NCBI GenBank assembly: GCA_051294375.1
Contig: CM119267.1
Location: forward strand, 18,695,439 to 18,759,438
Direction: 5' to 3'
Origin: Paraspadella gotoi
Lineage: Eukaryota; Chaetognatha
Length of the DNA: 64,000 nucleotides
In this document: positions 45,868 through 56,799 of the stretch, one piece after another
Position numbering within the stretch: the stretch's first letter is position 1
Layout: the number at the start of each line of letters is the position of its first letter
Notes under the pieces: model-generated
Database searches by the model: none
Told to the model about the DNA's origin: nothing
What the model saw: the letters and a program-made list of their open reading frames with translations, nothing else
Made by a program: the position numbers and the translations under genes

Positions 45868-45905
45868 AGATAATTAATTAATTAATTAATTAATTAATTA
45901 ATTAT
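45868..45905 (+). repeat. TTAA-type tetranucleotide repeat
   Basis: About nine tandem 'taat' units. A shorter relative is at 33965-34000. Confidence 0.95.
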
Positions 45906-46052
45906 CTTATCAGCTTCTTACCGCTATTGATCGTGGACAGATCCGGCATTGTTTGCTCAAACTTGTATAATAACTGCTCAATACCGGGGTTTACCTCGAC
46001 TTACCGTAGTACCTTTTTTTTTTTCCAAGTTAAAAAGGGAATAATATCTTAC

Positions 46053-47837
46053 CTTGATGCATGTTAATAATTTCCTGGTCAAAAGAATTTTTGAAGATTT
46101 GATTCTGTGAAACGTTGCCTGACAACTCGGAAATCGCGTTCAATGTTCCATCATGACTAGAGGAGACGAGACTCGAGAGTCCGGAAATCTTGTTGTCGAT
46201 CTCCTCGGTTTCGTTGTCGATCTTCTCCAGATTTTGCGAGAATCCCNNNNNNNNNNNNNNNNNNNNNNNNNNNNNNNNNNNNNNNNNNNNNNNNNNNNNN
46301 NNNNNNNNNNNNNNNNNNNNNNNNNNNNNNNNNNNNNNNNNNNNNNNNNNNNNNNNNNNNNNNNNNNNNNNNNNNNNNNNNNNNNNNNNNNNNNNNNNNN
46401 NNNNNNNNNNNNNNNNNNNNNNNNNNNNNNNNNNNNNNNNNNNNNNNNNNNNNNNNNNNNNNNNNNNNNNNNNNNNNNNNNNNNNNNNNNNNNNNNNNNN
46501 NNNNNNNNNNNNNNNNNNNNNNNNNNNNNNNNNNNNNNNNNNNNNNNNNNNNNNNNNNNNNNNNNNNNNNNNNNNNNNNNNNNNNNNNNNNNNNNNNNNN
46601 NNNNNNNNNNNNNNNNNNNNNNNNNNNNNNNNNNNNNNNNNNNNNNNNNNNNNNNNNNNNNNNNNNNNNNNNNNNNNNNNNNNNNNNNNNNNNNNNNNNN
46701 NNNNNNNNNNNNNNNNNNNNNNNNNNNNNNNNNNNNNNNNNNNNNNNNNNNNNNNNNNNNNNNNNNNNNNNNNNNNNNNNNNNNNNNNNNNNNNNNNNNN
46801 NNNNNNNNNNNNNNNNNNNNNNNNNNNNNNNNNNNNNNNNNNNNNNNNNNNNNNNNNNNNNNNNNNNNNNNNNNNNNNNNNNNNNNNNNNNNNNNNNNNN
46901 NNNNNNNNNNNNNNNNNNNNNGATGTTGGTGTCGATTTCGTCCGTTTGGTTCGTCAATTGTAGACTCAAATGTTGATTTTCCTTCGTAATTTGTTCTTTG
47001 ACTTTCGTCAAGTCGGCCAGCAGTTGGTTTATGACGTTCCGTACGTCGATCTTTATTTCTTCTCTCATCTCATTTATTTCGATTGGAATCGAATCGAGAT
47101 TTGTGCCTTTAAAGTCTCCGTCCGAGNNNNNNNNNNATTTTTGTTGATCTTTCATCAATTGTATCATTGATGCTGTTGAGAGAATTGTCAACTTGTTTGA
47201 ATTCGTCATCGAGTTTCGTGGTCAGATTTGATATCGCGGAATCGACCTCGTTAGTTTCCATCTTGACCACTCCGTCCAAGTTGACCAAGTCCTTATCAAT
47301 CTCGACGGTTTCATTGTCGACTTTTTTACTCAGTTTTCGCAAAGATTCATCAATAGCGTCCGTTTTGTTCAATAGCTCCTGTCGGGTCATCGCGATGGTC
47401 TGATCCAAGTTGTTCGTCTCTTTGATCAACGTCTCATTGATCTGCCGCGATGATTCATCCAACTCGTTGCTCTCGTGGATGACGAGTGTCTTCAACTGCA
47501 TCATCTCCTGTTGAATTTCCTCGGTTTCGTTGTCGACCAACTTGTGAATATTTACCAGGTTCATATCGATCTGATTCGTCTCGATCTTGACTTTCTGGCT
47601 CAAGTTATCGATGTTGGTGTCGATTTCGTCCGTTTGGTTCGTCAATTGTAGACTCAAATGTTGATTTTCCTTCGTAATTTGTTCTTTGACTTTCGTCAAG
47701 TCGGCCAGCAGTTGGTTTATGACGTTCCGTACGTCGATCTTTATTTCTTCTCTCATCTCATTTATTTCGATTGGAATCGAATCGAGATTTGTGCCTTTAA
47801 AGTCTCCGTCCGAGTCCCCGTGGAGCTTGCCCATTCG
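46053..47837 (-). CDS. Exon 2 of the minus-strand gene: long extracellular coiled coil
   Basis: Acceptor 'gttttctatttcag', donor (CAAG then gtaaga). It begins RMGKLHGDSDGDFKG and continues open for over 230 codons before a 10-N gap. The sequence is built from about 22-residue units of the type 'NETEEIDKDLVNLD..VK.ETNEVD', with hydrophobic heptads broken by Asn-x-Thr sites (NET, NKT, NLT). It should form a glycosylated coiled-coil stalk. After the 10-N gap (47127-47136), bases 46922-47126 exactly repeat 47610-47814. A 675-N gap (46247-46921) follows, then the end of the exon (FSQNLEKIDNETEEIDNKIS to FDQEIINMHQ, phase 1). The true length is unknown. Confidence 0.75.
46247..46921. other. Assembly gap (675 N) inside the coiled-coil exon
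   Basis: Unsequenced. Repetitive coding units probably caused the break. Confidence 0.99.
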
Positions 47838-47844
47838 CTGAAAT

Positions 47845-47950
47845 AGAAAACAAGTTTGAGCAATTAATGCCCGACAAGATTCAGGGGGCGGACCGACGGA
47901 CCGACAAATTGAATTATAGAGTTGCGATCTGCTCATAAGCAGATGCGACT
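47845..47950 (-). repeat. Interspersed repeat next to exon 2
   Basis: 'cccgacaagattcagggggcggaccgacgg' and 'aattgaattatagag' are shared with the inverted-repeat arms near 31075 and 33340. It lies in intron 1, directly before the exon 2 acceptor. Confidence 0.6.
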
Positions 47951-48103
47951 AAAAAATGGTTATCACCATTACATTCTTCGGACTTTATTACACTAGAAAA
48001 ATTATGAACGAAATTTGATATCTAATATTTTGTTATCTTTAAACGCTCTTAATTATTCCATGAAAAAAAAATTTTGGCTCTCCGAAATCATGACTCCACT
48101 CAC

Positions 48104-48271
48104 CTTGTCTAGTTCATCGACCCTGACTGAAAGGAAGATCAGCAAGAGGACAACAACAATGATACCAATGACGCAGAGAAGGACAAAGAGCACTTTTCCG
48201 ATCGCAGAGGCGTTTGAGCCTTCGCTTCCTTTTTCCCTCACTGCCTCGTATGGGTCCTCGGAAGACGGCAT
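48104..48271 (-). CDS. Exon 1 of the minus-strand gene: cytoplasmic tail and transmembrane anchor
   Basis: Begins with ATG (MPSSEDPYEAVREKGSEGSN), then a 22-residue hydrophobic helix (VLFVLLCVIGIIVVVLLLIF) and VRVDELDK, ending at a strong donor (AAG then gtgagt, phase 0). There is no signal peptide and the short tail comes first, so a type II membrane protein with an extracellular C-terminus is inferred. The ATG is the first in frame. An acceptor-like 'ttttctggtccgcag' 33 bases upstream suggests a 5' untranslated exon farther right. Exon 2 continues in phase. Confidence 0.75.
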
Positions 48272-49045
48272 GGCGGATTAGTGAATTAATGACCTCGTCT
48301 GCGGACCAGAAAATACAGATGTTAAAAATAAATTCACTTGCGAGAACCAACATTTAATAATACGCGCAGTTACTCACCTACCTGATACGTACTTTATCTG
48401 AGGAAAAATTTAAAAAAAAATTGGGGATGGTCGCCTTAAAAAAATTTACTGGAGAAGGAAAGTAAATCTTACTCTCTGTTAGATGAACAAAAACCTGTCT
48501 AAATGAAATGCAGGCAAAAAAACGAATGTAGATTGGCAAGGTAATTAAATTTCAACCATCGATTTCATTCCTTCAAATGGCGCCCCGTCGCAATTTCTAT
48601 TATAATTTACTCTAACCGCTTTCTGCCTCTGAAGTCTAAAATTGTTAAACCGGTCATTGACTAGTAATGGGATTTTTGTTAGAATGAATTGAGAGACTTA
48701 GTCCCTAACATTTATGGATTCATCGAAAAGCCTTTTTTTTTACCACGTTATCAATATAATTTTTCAGTATTTAAAAATCGTCCTGCTCCGATTATCCTCA
48801 CAGGATTTTCATTTTCGGGCCGTTTTAGACAATCCTATCTAGACTTATGGCTATATTTTAATTGCACCTAATCTTTCGTAATCCAATCTTATCTAATCCC
48901 AATCTTAATCTTATCTTTTCTTATCCTACGAGTCAACCCTACCAATTCATCGCAGTTCATCCCAATCGTTTGACTCGAAACCGATTTTCCTAAAGTCGTT
49001 TTCTTGTCTCCTCGTTTCCCATTTGTTCGTGACTAACGAGTCTAG
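48272..49045. other. Upstream region of the minus-strand gene
   Basis: AT-rich, probably containing a 5' untranslated exon and the promoter, but no core promoter motif can be singled out. The 48689-48871 open frame has no support. Confidence 0.3.
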
Positions 49046-49233
49046 GGAGACCAGCAACGACACCAATCTCGCGACTCCGGGCGAAAGAAACGAATACAAA
49101 CAAAACGACATCGACGAACCCCAGCGACGCCATCAGCCGCCGTCGAGAACAAATGAAACGTAAACAATCAGAGTTCAGCGAAAACACGACGACTGACGAC
49201 AAAGACGACGATGAGCCCATCGGCAGGAACTGA
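49046..49233 (+). CDS. Candidate terminal exon
   Basis: A strong branch-point-like 'tgactaac' precedes the acceptor 'gagtctag'. The frame (phase 1 in) reads RPATTPISRLRAKETNTNK, then SDAISRRREQMKRKQSEF and SENTTTDDKDDDEPIGRN, ending TGA. Mixed basic and acidic content looks like a real C-terminus. No upstream partner is known. It lies head-to-head with the minus-strand gene. An overlapping minus-strand frame is hydrophobic and less convincing. Confidence 0.35.
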
Positions 49234-49879
49234 AACTAAAACGTCTACAACAGGGAAAAAAAAGTCGATATAAAACCGAGAAGGAAAAAGAAAGTAATTG
49301 AATTAACTTTTTTTTTTCCCTGAGCATGGTGCTCGACCGCCCACTTTGCTGGTTCCGGATCGATCAAAAAATAATAAAAAAAAGTTTTAAAAAATATTCC
49401 CAGTTCCCCGACCGATTTTTCTCCAATACCCTCATGAAATCATTTTTTCCCACGGGGGCCGACAAGGATGACCGAGAAAAAGAATGAGAGATCAAACTCA
49501 AATTGTTTCTGACGGACTTTTTTTCATTTTTTTTTTTTCATTTGTGGTATAGAACTCAACTGACGTGTTGATCTTGGTCTTAGATAATTTTTATTCTTTG
49601 TTTGAAAAAAGTAATATAATTTTTTTTTTATAAAACACATTTCTCGATTCCAGAGGCGTCGAGACGTCTGACTCACATTCGATTTTTTTCATTTAAATCT
49701 TCGCGCCATTTGTAATAAAATGCGTCGTTTTAGTTCTGGCTGTATAAAAACGAACAATGAAGAATGACGGTGGGATGTCAAAACTAGAAAAAAAAAAAAA
49801 GAAAAAAAGAAAACCCGGTTGAAACCGATAGAAAATTTTTTCATTTGGAAAAGAAAGAAAAAAAATTGAGGCAGCTGCT

Positions 49880-50098
49880 TTGCCGGGGGCGATGACGACG
49901 ACGATGACGATGACGACGACGATGACGACGACGATGATGTCCGACGATGATGACGACGTCGCCAACGTCGTCACAATGAAGGCGTTGACGTTTTTACGTC
50001 GCCTCGCGTTGACGTGCGTCAAAGAGGATCGAACGAAGAGGAGTTATAAAGGTGGGAGTGGCAGATGGCGCTGCTGGCACCGGTGGAGAAAAGAACGT
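49880..50098 (+). other. GAC-rich possible exon
   Basis: GAT/GAC repeat followed by VANVVTMKALTFLRRLALTC and a basic segment (SGRWRCWHRWRKERR), reaching a donor-like 'gtaggGTAAGG'. No acceptor with a pyrimidine tract is visible, so coding status is doubtful. Confidence 0.2.
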
Positions 50099-50810
50099 AG
50101 GGTAAGGCGGGCCAAAATTGATCACTTTTTATCATTAAGAGTTATGTAATATAAAATTAATTTGCCCATCGTATACTTAATCAATATTTCCTATCACTTT
50201 TTTAACTAGTGAAGCATAGTATAACATTGAAGCATTTAAATATTTATCAATGTATAGGCAATGAAAAAATTAAAAAAAAAAATTTAAGAACAAATTCAGA
50301 ACATTTTCAATATTTCGATGATAAGTGGGTCAAATAATGGAAAAACTCTTTAAAATCATCATAATCATCATCGTACCATAATTTTTATAGTTTTTGATAA
50401 TTTTAAACAATAAAACATAAAAATTTTGAAATCTTGTAGTAATATGTTTTATTTTTTCAAGCTCTACCCGATTCCGTTTTTAAAAATTCTGATTTTGCAA
50501 AAAAAAAACAAAAACAACAAACTTTAAATGCTTCTAAGTTCTAACTATACAAAGTATACAAAAGATCGTTATCCCACAGGGATGGTCTAACGTTATTTAT
50601 ATTACAGAACAGTTTTTACATTGTTCCTCCTTAACGTGGGGGGGGGGAAGGGAAAAGGGTATTCGGGGACGAGTGATTAAAGGTATTGGTCACGTGACAT
50701 GCGCCCGATCGAGTTTAAGCCGGTTTTTGCGCGACAACGAATTTTCTCTGATTAAGTGGGCATCGTCGTCGTAATCCGCGTCGTCGTAATCGTCGTCGTC
50801 GTCGTTAACC

Positions 50811-51170
50811 TCAGATTAGTTGGGTCTCCATCGAACGCTCGACCTTTCCAGAATTCGTTTTCAAACACAGGGCGAATGACAGTTGGCCAATGAAACGAAG
50901 GAATGGCGTCTGACGGAAGAAAATTTTTGACGAATGGCAATTTGAGATTGATGGCAATCTGTAGAAATTCTCGGCCATTCGACTTTCATATCGGGCAATG
51001 TCCCCCGCGAATGTAAGGCCGAGTTGATTCATCGATTGTCGGCTTGTCTGCCGACGGCAGAGACTCAGGCGTCGGCATTGGGCTTCGTTGACCGTCACGA
51101 GGAATGACGGTAATCGTCTCGATGAAATCGATTTTTTTTCCGACGCCTTCGTCCCTTTTATATCGGTCAT
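50811..51170 (-). other. Unrecognised 119-codon open frame in a unique, GC-richer block
   Basis: Minus-strand ATG frame with varied composition (LSLCRRQTSRQSMNQLGL, then ARYESRMAENFYRLPSIS, ending KVERSMETQLI). It resembles no family I know and has no clear exon borders. The block could be a promoter or an intronless gene fragment. Confidence 0.2.
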
Positions 51171-51689
51171 TCAGTCTCTCTCTCTCCCCGCCCCTCTTCC
51201 GACTGTTCAACTGTTTCGCGCCGTCGATCGAGGATCGACTGAAAAAGCGCGGGAACTCGGCTCAAATCTGAGCAACGTTTCGAGACGTTCGCGTCTGATG
51301 CAAAAGGTGGCGATAGGAATTTTTTTTTCACATTTTGGCCTCTTCTTCGGTTTATAGAGATGCCATATGATGTTTATCATTTCGTTTAAAGTCTCTATCG
51401 CAGGAGATAGATTGCAATATTTTTACAAATCGTCACGAGAAGTTTTGCACTTCCGATTACAAGCTTTTCATTCCGCAATCGGCAATCTCGAATGAAACAA
51501 GTAATAAATTCCAACTTGAAAGCGTTACTTACAGTCGAGATTTAGGACCTCGTATATTATGGTTTCGTGAAATTGGAAATCTCAGGTGATTTAAGCAAAC
51601 AAACGTGACGAGAAATAAAATTTTAAAAAAAGGGGGAAAAAGTTTGAAAAAGAAACGTAATTTCTGACGTAAGGAAATAGGAGATTTTA

Positions 51690-51775
51690 CGCGGGCCAAA
51701 TCCTTGCAGTTTCAGGGATTAAACTTCGCGCAGTTTCGGGACAGCTAACTATAAGTTCACCGCCCTACGGAAATA
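51690..51775 (+). repeat. Third copy of the 'agctaactataagttcacc' element
   Basis: Shares 'taggagat.ttacgcg.gccaa' through 'gctaactataagttcaccg' with 34790-34860 and, inverted, with 29030-29095. Confidence 0.7.
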
Positions 51776-52224
51776 GAAAGTAGTCTTAACGACGTGGGAG
51801 ATGAAAAAGAGTGGAAAGATGAGTATTGGGTGAGGTCGAGGTAAGGTCACCGGTGTCAGTTAAGTACCAGAGGAATCAAAATTTACGTAGAAAAAAAAAG
51901 GTAAAGGAGAAAAATACTGTAAGATGAAGGGAATAAGAATTAAGTTGAGGTTTGGTTAGAAAAATAAAATTAGAAAACGGATCCCAGCTCATCAAACCCC
52001 TGATTACAAATTTTTATTAAAAGAGAAAATCCATGTTGCGACTATTTTTTAAAACGAAAGTTAAAAATTTTTTTGACAAGCGCGAATAGAATATTTAATA
52101 TAATACGATGTGAGCTTTAAGCTTTAAAAAGATTTAGACAAACTCTGAGAGTGCTTTATGAAAGTCTGCTAACTGAGTTTGAAGAAAAAAACGATAATCC
52201 TCCTAGCGTGCAAAATTTTATGCA

Positions 52225-52380
52225 AGCGAGAGAACGAGTGAGAGAGAGANNNNNNNNNNNNNNNNNNNNNNNNGAGAGAGAGAGAGAGAGAGAGAGAATA
52301 TTGAATAATAAAAAGAGATAAAGTGAATTTAGATGGAACAAACCTCGGGAGAGAGACCGAGAGAGAGAGAGAGAGACGAC
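52225..52380 (+). repeat. GA microsatellite around a 24-N gap
   Basis: GA runs on both sides of 52250-52273. An A/G-rich tract continues to about 52530. Confidence 0.9.
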
Positions 52381-53205
52381 GAGAAAGTAATAGAAAAAAA
52401 AATTAAAAAAGGTAAGAAAGAAAACAAGAAAGTAAAGAAAGAAAAAGAAAGAAAGAAAGAAAGAAACGAAGAAATACAGAAAAAAAGAAAGAAAGACAGA
52501 CAAAAGAAAGAAAAAAAGGAAAGAAAGATGCCGTTTCCTTTTACGGAAATTCAGAGGAGACGGGCAAAGACGAGGAAGAAGAAGAAGAAGAGGATGAGGA
52601 GGAGGAGGAGGAGGAGGACGAAACTCTCGTGATTCGATAGAAATTCCAGCAACTGAGACCGGAATTTATTTGTCTCTGGAACCTTCTTTCTTTTTGTCCT
52701 TTCTTTCCTTTTTTTTTTCCGCGCGTTTGGTTTACTTTTTGTCGGACCTGACCTCGTTTTTATTTCATGGAAAGAAGGGTAAGGGAGGGTAAGGGGATAA
52801 GAATGGGTTGGGAAAAAGACTTAAAGGAAAAACAAAAATAAAAAAAAGAATAAGAATGGATCGGAAAATTTTGTCAAAGGTTTGGAAGAGAAGGCCTTGG
52901 CTTGTCAGCATTTTCTTGTTTATTAGTTTGTTTTTTCCTTTCTTTACTCTTCTTTCATTCTTTCTGTCTTTCCTTCTTTTACCTCATTCCCTCTTTCCAT
53001 TCTGACAGTACAAGACTGAATAGGCCCTAAAGATGATGACGATTAAAAATATTAAATAAATGAAGAAACTGGACGGGTATTATTAAGTAATATATTATTT
53101 ATTTATATATCCATATATGTTGCCTAATTAGCGGCTCGGTCAATGGAAAAAACCAAAAAGAAGAGGTTTGAGGATCGAGCCAATAATTTCTTTTTCTTCC
53201 TCCAG

Positions 53206-53321
53206 GAGTCGAGCGGAAGCGGAGTTTTCCGAGGCGCTACGAGAAACGATATCAGCCGGAGGAGGAAGAGGAAGAGGAAGAGGAGGCGGCGTGGCTGCTG
53301 TGGCGGGTCGGGGCGCCGGAG
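53206..53321 (+). CDS. Exon of the plus-strand gene: Gly/Arg-rich linker
   Basis: Acceptor 'tttctttttcttcctccag' and donor (GGAG then gtaagt) are both excellent. All three frames are open. The frame that fits its neighbours (phase 2 to 1) reads SRAEAEFSEALRETISAGGG, then a GRGRGRGGGVAAV segment and GRGAG. Another frame gives RSFPRRYEKRYQPEEE with an acidic run. The exon is well supported; the frame choice rests only on phase agreement with 54927. Confidence 0.6.
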
Positions 53322-53343
53322 GTAAGTTTAACTACAAACTTCG

Positions 53344-53346
<3 letters not shown>

Positions 53347-53397
<51 letters not shown>
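53347..53397 (+). repeat. GA microsatellite
   Basis: Starts about 25 bases after the splice donor of the preceding exon. Confidence 0.95.
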
Positions 53398-53400
<3 letters not shown>

Positions 53401-53834
53401 TGATTAATCGACGAAATTTATTTTTTTACGGTAGTCGATAATTTTTAATTGAATTTTTGATGCGCAGGAGCGTTAATGGCGTAATGTGATTGGCGGATGA
53501 GCCGAACTGCCGACGAGATAATCGGCGAAAAAGGGCGACTTAAATAATTAATCTTAAAAGTTAATAAAGGCCGAGGATAAATTTTATAATTTATTTCAAT
53601 AGAAAAATCGTGAATAAAAGGATATTTTTTTTGGAATCATGATTAAAACTTCTCCTTTCCTTCAAATTTTGATGGATTAAGTGAAATGATAAAGGGAGGA
53701 AATTAAAGAAGAAAGTAAAAAGGAAAATCGGGAAGAAAAGATTCCACTTCATTCGTCAAGAAAAAGAATCGAATTGAATTTTTAAGAAGATTAATTTCAT
53801 CCGAGGAACAAAGTGTCTTTTTTTTTCGGTGAAG

Positions 53835-53836
53835 TT

Positions 53837-53874
<38 letters not shown>

Positions 53875-53940
53875 GAGAGAGAGAGAGATGAGAGAAGAGA
53901 GAGAGAGAGATGAGAGACGAGAGAGAGAGAGAGAGGCAGA
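53835..53940 (+). repeat. Interrupted GA microsatellite
   Basis: GA runs broken by GT, AT and AC steps. Confidence 0.9.
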
Positions 53941-54926
53941 GGTACAAAAAAGATTTCTTTTTTTTAATTTATTTTTCTTCTTTCGTAAAACATACGATTT
54001 ATATAAATCTAAACACATTTTAAATACTGATTGATTAGAAAAGATAAATAATTGTTTTTTTCTCTTAATTATAGTTATTAAATGATTAATTTAAACAATA
54101 AATAGTCATCAATATTTCAATAAGATTATATTAATGAGTAATGCGATTTCAAGGTTCTTCTTTAGTCAAACATTTTAAGTTAAAATCATAAGAGGATTAG
54201 AAAAGGAAAAAAGGGTGGAGGGTGGAAGCTGTACGAAGAGAGAGAAAGGACAAAAGAGAAGATAAAAAATTTACTTTGTATACAATGTTGTATGCAGTTG
54301 CGATGGAACAAAACGCATGACTAAAAATTGAAAATAAAAGGAGAAAAAGAAAAAGAAAAAAGGACAAAAAACAAGAAAAAAAAATAGGAGGAGGAAAAGA
54401 AAGATGAGAATTGTAATCAAGTTGAGGCTCGAGCTACGACGCTTCGTGTTCCGACTGAACAGAGCCATCGAATGCCTGATGGGCGTTGGTCCGATCAGTC
54501 GAGTCGGCAATGAGCGAAGAACCGCGAATCGCAACTGGGCGGAAGAACGGAGTGTGGGCCGGTGGGGGGGGGGTTGCTTTGTTTTCTTTGCTCGAACCAG
54601 AGTCGCCATCTTTGATCGATCGAACGATTAGAGTTGAGTGGATTTTCTAAGTTTACAAAACAAAAGAGGAAAAAAAAAGAACAATGGATTACTACAATGT
54701 AATTTACAGAGGAAGCGAAAAAATAACACTTGATCGTTCACGATAACTAAATATTTATATTTTCTTTTCTCCCTCCGCGACATTAGACTTTATTTTCTAT
54801 TTCAGATCCCGGTTATTATTAATAATAATATCGAATATAAAAAAAGATTTAGCCTCAGTCCTTTCTCTCTCTCTCTCAACCCACCCTCATTTCCTCCCTC
54901 GACTTACCCTCTCCTCACTTTTCAAG

Positions 54927-55111
54927 CGGTGGCGTCGGCGGCGCGTTCCGACGTACGTCCACGAATCCTCGACGCCTCGATGCGCCGCGCCCTTCCTTAC
55001 CTCTCGCCCCTCAACGGATTTAAAAGGAGAATCGTGCTGCCGCTTTACAAGAACGTCACCGACTACCCACCGGCGCGACCTACCCCGGCCACGTTGGGTG
55101 GGCCACAGCGG
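54927..55111 (+). CDS. Exon of the plus-strand gene
   Basis: A long pyrimidine tract precedes the acceptor 'cacttttcaag'; the donor is CAGCGG then gtaagg. Phase 1 to 0, 61 codons. It reads VASAARSDVRPRILDASMRR, then ALPYLSPLNGFKRRIVLPLY and KNVTDYPPARPTPATLGGPQ. NVT is a possible N-glycosylation site, and the Pro-rich end looks like a linker. No named domain is recognised. GC-rich relative to its introns. Confidence 0.6.
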
Positions 55112-55229
55112 GTAAGGGGTTGGTGGGAGGGACGGGGGGAACAAAGGAGTCGAGGAAGGCAGTGGAAAAGGGTATTTGTAGATAACTCTCAGGTTTAGTG
55201 TTCAAAGGTCAAAAGCCCACGAAACAAAC

Positions 55230-56708
55230 AAAAATGGTCTATTATGGAAGAAAACAAACAATAAACGTGATTTTGGCGATGGAACTCCAAAAAAAAAAAG
55301 AAGAAAAAAATATCGAATACTTGGTAAGCTTTAAAAAATCTCGCGGATTTGTTTAGTTTTTTTTTGTGTTTGTTGTTTTGGTTTCGCGTCATTAAACGAA
55401 AGGCTAAATCTTTGGACGGAAATAAAAACGGTAGGTGTCGCGACCCGTCGGTGCGTGAGAATCTTTCGGACGGCAAATACACAAACGCTAGGAGAGTCGC
55501 ACCCCGTCGCCATTCTCAAAATCCCTTTACCTATCTCCACATCCAGTTCAGCTGTGCCCGTGCGAGAGAGAAACAAGAAAAATAAACAAAAAACATTGAA
55601 TCGATTTTCTTTAAGCCTAAATATAGACCACAACTAAATCGAGTGGGAGTTGAGAAAAAGAAAAAAAAACAAAACCCAAAAAAAAAAACAAAAAAAAAAA
55701 AAACAAAAAAAAAAAAAAAAAAACAATCACAAAAATAAAAAAATATACTTCGTGAAACGACTTTTCTCAATAAGCTTCCTACGCAAAACGACGTTTTTTA
55801 AAGATTTGCGAGAAACGAAGGATTTGAGAGGACTCAAAAGCGTGGGGATCGTTGTATTTGCTGTGAGAGGAGAGAGAGAGACGAGAGAGAGAGAGAGAGA
55901 GTTATGAGTGAGGAGGGAGAGAGAGAGAGAGGAGAGACGAGAGGAGAGAGAGGAAGAGAAGTTTGCCTATTATCTCTACCTTAAATGAATTCTACATCCA
56001 ATACAAACTAAGCAATAAAAGCCGCACTCGACCATCAAAACACGTCGGCAACGACTACACCCGTAAAAAAACAAACAAAGCGAAAAAGATCGCCGAGAAA
56101 AAGCTAGGAACACCTCACAGCTGAAGTACTTAGTCGCAAAGAGTCACAGCTGGAGCAGCTTGTTCGTCAAATGTTCACACCTGCGGGTACACTTTCCGCT
56201 ACGCTTCTCAAAGCAGGTGTTCGTGACTCGCTGAGATCAGGCTGCCTAATCGGAGGTTCGTTCACGATTCCGACGTCTGGATGTCAAACTTCTTGAACGA
56301 TTGCCATCTTTTTTAATGTGTTCGCCTTCGCAGAATACTTCGATAACAAATTCGTTTGACATTTGATTTAAAATTCTCCACTTCGAGGCTTTGGACACAT
56401 CTGTAAGCTCAGGTTAATATGTTAAGCGTCATCAGGATCGTCGGTATTAACTATTACTTTTATATCACATTAACTGAAGAATTGTGGCCGCCTTAGCTTT
56501 AACGTTCGTTCAAAAGAAAATCGCATCGACCGCCTGCATGTTAAGTCAAAATCCTTGCTGTTATAAACTCGGAACATTGACAATTAACGAAGTGAAACGA
56601 TGGAAAAACTCGGATAATTCGAACTGAAAACAAGATGAATGGATAATAAAAGGGATGAAATTTTTTTTGCAAAAAAGGGAAAAAATAAGTCGAGGAAAAT
56701 AAATGCTG

Positions 56709-56745
<37 letters not shown>
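55230..56745 (+). repeat. Noisy 1.5 kb duplicate, copy A
   Basis: Matches 56800-58340 in order. It shares 'atcgaatacttggta', 'tttggacgg', 'caaatacacaaacgctagg', an A-rich 'caaaaaaaaaa' tract and GA runs. It also shares 'gctaggaacacctcacagct', 'ggcagcct..gcctaatcgg'-type words and 'tgctggatgagag'. The copies differ by frequent one-base indels, and a 25-N gap (56746-56770) separates them. No supported exon. Confidence 0.8.
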
Positions 56746-56770
56746 NNNNNNNNNNNNNNNNNNNNNNNNN
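56746..56770. other. 25-N gap
   Basis: Lies between the two copies of the 1.5 kb duplicate, inside a GA run. Confidence 0.98.
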
Positions 56771-56799
56771 ACACGAACGAGAGATAAAAAAGAATGAAA

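Noticed and set aside
52510-52638. Terminal exon encoding a long Glu/Asp run ending DETLVIR
   Set aside because: The upstream region is purine-rich with no usable acceptor, and the frame is a GAA/GAG repeat.
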